Below are positions 30,001 through 39,700 of a stretch of 64,000 bases of DNA, piece by piece. The notes below the pieces were generated by a model. It searched no databases. It was not told the DNA's origin and saw only the letters and a program-made list of their open reading frames with translations. Origin of the DNA: Heliocidaris tuberculata (Eukaryota > Echinodermata > Echinoidea > Camarodonta > Echinometridae); contig CM046848.1 in the NCBI GenBank assembly GCA_025618425.1, forward strand, positions 26,257,616 to 26,321,615, in the 5' to 3' direction. Position 1 is the first letter of the stretch. Each line of letters starts with the position of its first letter. A program made the translations under genes and the position numbers.

Positions 30001-33000
30001 CCTGTAAACATAATATGGTGCATGGGTAAATTGTTGATCCAACATATAGGCAAAGATATACACCTTGTGTGGGCTCATGCAAGTAAAATTACCCCTGCCA
30101 TCTCACTGACCCAGGAATGCAGACGCTGAACACCATGTTTGCTGTTCTCAATCATGTCATCATTTCTTCAAACATTAATATGTAACAATTTACACTTAGG
30201 ATGTAAATGTCCACATAAATTGATATGTATACAAACTTGCAAGCAGTTTCAACTTGTTGAGGTTTATGAACTTTTTAGCACTGGAAAAGTACCAATAATA
30301 TGGTTTTTAGCCTCGCATTAAAGTATGTTACATATTAGTTGTATATTTATTACACTTTGTAATGCATATCATTATAATCTGTGCTAGGATTTGATTACTT
30401 TTTTGTCCAAGTGTGTGATAAAAAGAATTGGTACAGTTACCAGGAAACCATTTTTTTCAATTAGAATTAATAGATATAAATTTAGCCCAAACTGCTGCTT
30501 GAACTACATCAGAATTTTTGGTTCTTAGAAAATACTGTAAACTCACTATTAAATCCATGATACTTTGTTATTAGGTTCTCCTGGCTGAACATGAGGAGCC
30601 TGGGTCTGGAGGCGGAGCCATGGTTGCCGAGCAACTGCTGTCCATCATGGAGGTGATATTGATGGAAGCTAACAACGAGCCTCTCGAAGGGGGAAAGGTG
30701 AATTTGTAGTATTAACACTCCTGACCGTCATTTCTGGATACATTTTTTTCATTGGAAATACTGAAAAGTTGACTTAAATGGTACTGTCCATCACAAATAT
30801 TTGCTTTGGCATGGATCTGTTGCCATTTGATAGTCCAGAGAACAGCAGCAAAACTGTTAATTGTACTTTCACTGTATATTAATTCTGTGCCTTGGATGGC
30901 AAATACTGATCAAGTTTGTTTGCATGTTTGAATGAATAGTATTTCTTTGTTCCTGGAACTGATAGAGATTTAAACATTATAAAGTTTGTTCCAAATGAAT
31001 ATGAATGATTTAACATTGAAGCAAAGAATAAAAGCTCAAATTCTGACTCTTGAAAGATCTGTTTTGATATTTGATAGTGAACATTTTGGCACATGAAGGT
31101 TCAGTTTGCGATTTAGACCAATTTATATATTTTTTGTCCTTCCTTTTCCTTTCAGCCCTCTGTCATCCTATCATGTGATAAGTCTCAGCTGGTGGCTCTA
31201 TTGGACCGCATCAACAGCCCGTTTGTACGTAGCCATGCCAGCGTCCTGCAAGGCTTGATGAGGATCATACCTTTCCTCTCGTTTGGTGAAGGAGACAAGA
31301 TGCGAACCCTCATCAACCACTTCAAACCTTACCTAGACTTTGACAAGTAAGTCAGACTTCTGCTGTTGGTCTTCCTCATAGCTTTAGGGGTTCAAAATTT
31401 CATTCTTTGGAATGTAAACATCTTTGTCATTATCTAGTACCTGAAAGCATGGCCCATTTGTTTTTGATGATTCCCAAACACTGGAGAGTCAATCAAATTG
31501 GCCATGCTCATGGATCTTCATACTTGGAAACTATCAATTAATTGTACATGTAGATTAATTTGAGTGTCAGTAAAATTAGTCCGAGGTAATGTGATTTTTG
31601 AACATAAATTTAATACAGGTGTCAAAGTTTTGTAATGCTAATTAATTACTAGGGAAATCTCAATGTATCTAATGAGTGCAGATTAATTCTAGCATAAATA
31701 CATTGACTTTCAAGATAGTGATATTGATAGATGGTATTTGAATGTCCAAATTTGATTCCTTTGGAGAAGTATACCTTGGAAGCTTGCATTATCCCATAAT
31801 AGTGTTTCATATTTTGATGAGCCCATACCAATGATCATCTAACCTAATCTATTTTACGTTTTTAAATATTTTTTTGTTTTCATAGATTTGATGTAGATCA
31901 CTCCCAAGATGATGAGATTCACGTTGAAAGCTTCTGTGTCATCACAGCAGGTATAGAGGTAAGTAAAAAGAGATATCACTCTCTCTCATTTCTGTGCTTG
32001 GACATTGCTTATTTCTAGTGATATATTAGATTGTTGTAGACACTTTATGCAGTGGCGGAGATTTGTTACGCAATTCTATTCATCAGGGGGGGACGACCTA
32101 TTGTTACGTCCCCCTCTGATGAAAAGAATTTCCTGCATATTTACGCCCATGACTTTATGTGGATGCCATCTAACCTTTTTTAATATTGGTACATGTCAGA
32201 CTTCAGTGGTGAGACTTTTTACAACAGTAAAGATATGAAAGACATAGAAGTAGATATTCAGACATGATTTGAAGAATTTCTGTGTACAAGACTATTTATA
32301 TCGTAAAATGGGTCATGAAACCTATCACCTAGTGGTATTCTTTGCTCTTTCATCCCTCTCTTATATTCATACTGTATTCATATATTACTGCCTTTAATCT
32401 TCCAGAGGCATAATGACGATATCAAGATTTCCATTAATTTTCCAAAACGTGTCACGATAGCACTTTCACTTCTGTACAGTATCTTTGCAAAGGTACAAAG
32501 CATGTTTATTATCTAGTTGATTCTGTATATATAATTTTTTTTTTTGTAAGCTCTCTGTTGATTTGCGGATATTTTAACTGTAACATCGTGATTTAAATCA
32601 CTGTTGTTTTGTTGTAATTTTGTCTTTAGAACAATGCAAATGGTGTTCAGTTGAAGGATATGATGATAGAGGAAGGTATAGTGAAGGATGCCATCAAATA
32701 TGTCAGCCGCAAGATTCCTCTAGCAAGCAAGTAAGATACACTTTGGGTTCATTTGGAGTAGTCAGAAAATGACCATTTTGTTTTCATTTCTTGTAGTTCT
32801 TTTCATTAGGTTGTAAGAAATAACATAGGCAATACTGCCAGGAATAACGTTAAAATTATCTTTGTTTCTTATTTTTGTAAGATTATTTAAGGATTTGTAG
32901 TAGATTCTGTTGATATTTTTAACATTATGAGAAATAACTAAAAGCTTAGCTCTTAAGAGGATGCAGGATTAGGGGTATGATGTTGGTTTTATTTGATACA

Positions 33001-33675
33001 CAAATTATCAAGAAGTGATGAGAAAAACCACAAATTTTGTTATTTTTTTCTCTTTGATAGAAGAACTGGAAATGTTATTGCTTATGAAATTGAGGAAAAA
33101 ATTGTGGTCATAAAACTTGGTCATCAAGTAAGGCAAGTATCACTTCATTTACACAAGCAAATTGATTTTGCAAATGCATTCTATGTGACTTATGTGTTCA
33201 TTCATACTTTTTATTTTAAGTATATTTATAATTTATTGTGCGGCGAACATTTTATTTCAATTCAGCCTGGACTCGCTGCCTTGGAAAGAATTCTTATCCA
33301 AGCCTGCCTTACCCTATGTTCTACGTATACTGACTGGGCTGTGTACTGGACATGCAAAGTCACAAGTAAGTGGAGTGAGCTTATTATGTCCATCAGTGTG
33401 TTGTATCGGAGTCATTGTTCACATCAAGTTATAATGATGATGAAAGTAAAGATGATGAAGATGTAGAGGTTAGTGTTTCTGTTCTTGCTTTTTACAGGGG
33501 ATTGGAATGATAATGGAAGTTCTGATGTGGCATGTAAATGCTCAGGCTTTTTATAATGATGATGATGATGATGAAAATGATGATGATGATGAAAATGATG
33601 ATGATGATGATGATGATGAAAATGATGATGATGATGAAAATGATGATGATGAAAATGATGATGATGATGATGAAA

Positions 33676-33710
<35 letters not shown>

Positions 33711-36700
33711 AATGATGATGATGATGGTGATGATGATGATGATGATGATGAAAATGATGATGATAATGATGATGAAAATGATGATGATGATGATGATGTT
33801 GTTAATGGTGAGGAGGAGGATGTTGATATTGATTATTCTAATGAGAAGGAGGAGGAGGAGGAGGAAGTCAGTGATGATGATAAAGAGGATAGTGAGGAGG
33901 AGGATGAGGAGAAAATGGATGATGATGATGATGATAATGACGACGATGATGGTAGGTGAGAAGACGTAACACAAATTATCTGACACTCTTCTTCCCCATA
34001 GCTTCTGGCAGGCAATGAAATCATCCCAGCCATTCACAAGATGGAGCAGATCTCATCCGAAGAAGGCATCGGCTCGCTATCTGAGAATCTTATGGAAGCT
34101 CTCAAGTCCAACCCGACTGTTGCTAAGAAGATCGATGAGGTCAGGACCCAGACCAAAGCTGAGAAGAAGAGACTTGCCATGGCCATGAGGATGAAGCAGT
34201 TAGGAGCTCTGGGCATGTCGGTAAGAAAGAAATAGAGTGAGTGAGAAGCGAGCAAGATAATGAGAGAGTTAGAGAGCAAATGTGTCAGAGAGAGAGAGAG
34301 AGAGAGAGCAAGAGAATGAGATGTAGATATTGAGACAGAGATAGAGGGATCATTATTTTCTTAAAAGAGAGAAAGATTGACATGTTGAACAGAAAAAAAG
34401 TAGAATGACAAAATTGTTTTAGTGATGAAGATACAGCAGCTAAAAATTACATTTTGACAAAAGATAGAGAGAAAGACAATAAGCAAGAGAGAGAGAGAGA
34501 GAGGGGGGGGGAATGAGCAAGAGAGAGAAAGAGAGAGAGATATGGAGCTTGTGATCCTGGAAGAGAGAAAGATTGGGATTGAAATTGAATTCCTGGAAGT
34601 TGTCATAGTAGAGAGAAAAAAAGCATCTAGGAAAACTGGGTTTGTTGGTTAGAGGATTAGAGAAATGTACAGGGATTCAAAAAAAAAAAAAAGAGAGTGT
34701 AAAGAAATACATGTAAAGAAAGAGAGGTGCAAGGGGAGAACAGTGAAACACCTTTAAACACCATTATGTTCATGTCTTATTTATCTTCTATTTGCCTTCT
34801 CTTTTTAAACACGTTCTCTTCCAGACCAATGAGAAGGGCCAAGTGACAGCTAAGAAGACAGTCTTCAAACAGATGGAGGAATTGATGGAGGAGACTGGCT
34901 TGACATGCTGTATATGTAGAGAGGGCTACAGATACCAACCAGAGAAGGTAAAGATCATTTGGAAATGTGTAGAACATGTTGAAATATGTAGAAATGTTCC
35001 CATATTCTGGTTCAACTGTTCTGTTATTGATTGAGATGGAACCTATTTTTTAGCTGTCGTAAGTAAAAATAAATAAAAGTCTGGTATAATTCATGTGACA
35101 GATTATAGAATCATGAAATATGGTCAAGTACAGATAAAGACTCAAAATATATTAGACAAAATAACTCTACTTTCCTTGATACAATGACTTTGTACAATTG
35201 TGCATACAGGGTAACTATTTTCAAATATTAGGAATATTAGTTGCTCATTTTCCAAGAAAGTTATCAACATCAGGTCAGATATAGAGAAAAGGAGTTATCA
35301 GTTTTTAGGATTATTTACATGTATGTGCTTTCCACTCCTATACTTGTATAACAAATGTTGTTACTACTGTGTCCTTATAGGTTCTGGGTATCTATACATT
35401 CACCAAGTGTTCTCCATTAGAAGAGTTTGAGGTCAAATCTCGCAAGACCCAGGGATACACCACGGTGTCTCATTTCAACATTGTTCACTATGACTGTCAT
35501 GTGGCTGCTGTAAGGTGAGTTAGAGATGGACTGAGGAATGGATGGAGGGATGGATAGATGAAAGAGGAAGAAAGGAAGGGTGGAATGAAAGAAAGAGTGA
35601 AGAGTGTGAGATAGAATCTTGTAAAATGAAGGGTTAACACAATTTCTATCATTAAGACTATGACTGTCATGTGGCTGCTGTAAGGTGAGTTGGAGATGGA
35701 CTGAGGAATGGATGGAGGGATGGATAGATGAAAGAGGAAGAAAGGAAGGGTGGAATGAAAGAAAGAGTGAAGAGTGTGAGATAGAATCTTGTAAAATGAA
35801 GGGTTAACACAATTTCTATCATTAAGACTATGACTGTCATGTGGCTGCTGTAAGGTGAGTTGGAGATGGACTGAGGAATGGATGGAGGGATGGATAGATG
35901 AAAGAGGAAGAAAGGAAGGGTGGAATGAAAGAAAGAGTGAAGAGTGTGAGATAGAATCTTGTAAAATGAAGGGTTAACACAATTTCTATTATTAAGACTA
36001 TGACTGTCATCTATGGTTACGGATGGATGGAAGGATGGATGAAAGGAAAAATGAGTAGAGAAGAGGAGAGAGGGATTACAACAAGTGTGTATGGTGAATG
36101 GTGAAAGATTGAATCTTGTCAAAACCCAGGGATACACCAGTGTGCCTTTTAACCATTGCACGATGTGTTGTGACAGCTGTATGATGAGTGGTGAATGGAT
36201 GGAGAGGGAGGATGAAGGGATGGAATGAAAGGAAGAAAGATAGATGGAGAGAATGAAGAATTGATTAAGTCTCATAATGACCATGGTTTTATATAGCGTC
36301 CCACTTCAAAATTATAAACTTTTACTGTCTTTTGGATGTAGGTGAGTATGGACTGGAAGGGCAATGGAGAGAGTGTTAGAGCATGGAAGAAGGAGAAAGG
36401 GATGGAGAGTGAAAGAGAAAGATCTAAAACAGTCCCTCCAGAACAAGTGGAAAGTGTGGCACAGGAGATTTGTGTTTGGCAAATAAAAGATAAAAAGTAA
36501 AACTATTCACATTGTAATTCTTTTTTATCCAGACATGCTCGAGGTCGTGAGGAGTGGGAGAGCGCAGCCCTTCAGAATGCTAATACCAAGTGCAATGGCC
36601 TCCTACCACTGTGGGGACCCTCTGTTCCAGAATCAGCTTTTGCAAGCTGCTTAGCAAGGTAAGCTCAATGCAATAGATGAAACCTTGTGGGATTGAAATT

Positions 36701-39700
36701 TTTCTAAGATTATCTGTTAACTCTTCTCTAGATCTTGTCATAAAATGAACTAAAGCAAACGTTTCACATGCTCTGCATAGAAATAATTTTGTTGAGAAAA
36801 GCTGTCTCTGATTTTTAAATCCGGTAGAGATAAATATCTAACCTCCCAGTTCTCCAAGAAGAAATGAAGTTCAGGAATACCCTAGCAAGATGGATGTCTA
36901 AAACTTGTCAATTGAATGCCTGAGGGCAACAGTGATTGGATTCACTTTTTCAGCTCCCATCAAACATTGTATTGTTTTTCTTGATATGTGTTGAGTTGAG
37001 AAATAAAATAATAATAATAAATACTAATAACTTCCTGAAGGTAATTCATTAAGAATATGATTGATGAAGTACTTTAGATTTTGTCCAGAAATGTTCAGTC
37101 TTGTGCTTTAAGCATTACCTAGAAAATATTTTCCTATCACAGTTATATTTTTTTATAATTTTCACTATTTCATGAGCTTTTACATGTAATATGAATATTC
37201 TTTAAACTGTGTTCCTGTCACTATGAAACATATTATCCACCTTTTCTTCCCTTCGAATCCATGGCAAATTTATGCACCTTGCGATACTCTACTTCATTTT
37301 ACCAGACATAACAGCTATCTGCAGGAGTGTACAGGTCACCGTGAACCTGCCCACCATGCTACCATTCATGATCTGAAGCTTCTTCTCCAACGGTTTGGCT
37401 TCGAGCGCTCCTTTAGTGATGATAGCGGAGGCGGGGGAAGGCAGAGCAACGTCCATCTCATTCCTTATCTCATGCACATGGCGCTATATGTCATCAACAC
37501 GTAAGTATCCATCTGTATAATTATTTCCTCGTGACTTGAGGCTGTGAAGCCTTTTTGATACCAAACTGTAAAAACATCAACCGTCCCTTCCAGTGCAGCA
37601 TCACAAGTTGCTAGACTAAACAAACATTTCTCGTTATGTCTTTCACGCAGTGCAAAATTGTCTTTCATGAATTTGTGAATGATTGATTAGCGATGATTCC
37701 AAATACAGATATTTATTTTAAAAATTATTGTTAGATTTGATCACTTCTCGTCATTCTATTGTTCAGATGGGGGTTAGGGAAGGAGTGCCATTGTACCTTT
37801 ACGGCAGAAAAAACTTGTGTTTGTTTCAATTGCCTTTGCTGCTGAACAAGTATAGTATTAATATCTTTGTATTCCAGATAGATGCTGGTGTTCACATTTT
37901 ATCTATATTATCCATTTGCTTTTCTTGCAGAACCCGCTCTGTGCCAAGGGAAGAGAAGAACCTCAATGCTCTTCTGAAGTCTTTGCCATCCAAGTGGGTT
38001 GAGGCCAGCTATGAGGTAGATGGTCCATTCTACTATGCTGTGCTTCACGTCCACCTCCTGCCTCCAGAGAAGTGGAAGGAGAACCGTCTCATTATCCTCC
38101 GGCAGCTTCTTGTGGCAGCACAGACTCGGCATGTCAGTCCTTCTGGAGCTACCATGTGAGTTGAGAATGATTGCGACAGTAGACATTTGTGTAATGCATA
38201 TCATTGAAGAATCTTCAGATATGCTTTTATAAATTATGTTTTGGTAGCGACATATGGAGCTCGAAACTTGCAAGGGATTCTGTACCTCACTTATGAATTT
38301 ACTTAACCTGGTTCAAGAGAGGAAGAAAGCTGTTGATAAAATCAGTTGTCTGTGGTACATGCACCATGAATGTATTCTGTCTCACAAATGCCTGAATGAG
38401 AGTCAAGAAGACAGACTTCTTTTCCACATTGCCTGTCAAAGGATTCAATGTCGAAGTGGTTGCCCGGACTCAGGGAGCAAGATTTAATTGTATAATTCCA
38501 CCTGATCTTTGGAAATGGAGATGGGCAGAAACTGATTCTATCACAACGATCAGTTGCATTTTGGCAACAGAATGTAGACATCTGGAAACTTCTTTCATAG
38601 ATACGTTGTGATTTCAGAATACAAGGTTCATGTAATGTGGAGCCGTGCACATTTCCCCAAAGTACCAGATTATAATCCCTGTTTCGAATGCTTCTGTAGA
38701 TGTTTCAACCCCATTTACATGGATGCTGCACTGTTGAACAAACACACTGCTAACACAAGTACACATTCATCCGTGATTTACTTTCTGTTTTTCTTATTCT
38801 TTTGTGTGTAACGTCTTTATAAATCTAATCTAATTTTTGTACCTCTCTGTTGTTGTAGGTTGACAGACAAGCAGGTGAAGGATTACAAGGTTTACAAGGG
38901 AACCCTGGTGTTCTTTGGTTTGGTGGAGAGACTCTACTCACTCCTACTCAAAGACATGACACATACCACCGGTAACACATGGCCTGTCAATCTAGCTAAC
39001 TACATCAGAAACAATGATGAGATCTTACTCAAAGCTGGAGATAAGGTAAGACTAAAGCAGCCTTTTAATCTGTCACCTTTGGGACTTTTGTTACATCATG
39101 AATGCCCCCTCCTCCTCTTATCCAACGACACACCACCCCCTCTTTCCTCAACCCTCCCTCTGATGAAATGAAGACCATTTCACTGGTATAGGAATCACAC
39201 TGTTCACATATATTGTATGAAGGGGCAATTTTTCGTGGGTTACAGATCTACTGCATCTTCCCAAATTGGCTGTAAGGATCCTTGAAAGATATTCAGCAGA
39301 TTTATTTATGTTTTCATGAAAAAGAAAATTCATCTCTCTGCCAAAGACAAACCGAACCATTGTTTTGAAGAGGAAAAAATAGGGGGGAAAATGTAAGTAA
39401 ATGTGTCAGTATTGGTTTAAACTTAAAATATGTTGGTTTAAACTTATTTCTTTTGATAATTTTCAGTTACTGGTCATGTATGAGGAAGATCTGTTACCGT
39501 GTGAGTCCTTTGCAGAATTCTGTGATGTCGATGGTAAGTGCTATCTCTTTGGGTGTTCAAGAATCAAATATTTTATAGTTTCATATATATGACAACAGCT
39601 GTATTTATATTATGCACATATCCATCCCAGGAAATATCCAAGGCACCTGCAAAGTCCTATTGGTAAAAACATATGTATTGTTGATGTACATGTACATGTA

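Noticed and set aside
33492..34037. Poly-Asp, poly-Met and poly-Ile frames
   Set aside because: They read through a GAT microsatellite in a UBR4 intron, and part of the minus frame overlaps exon 20 in antisense.
35667..36284. 205-residue minus-strand frame
   Set aside because: It is open only because the 170-bp tandem array repeats. The sense strand explains the sequence as exon 22 copies.
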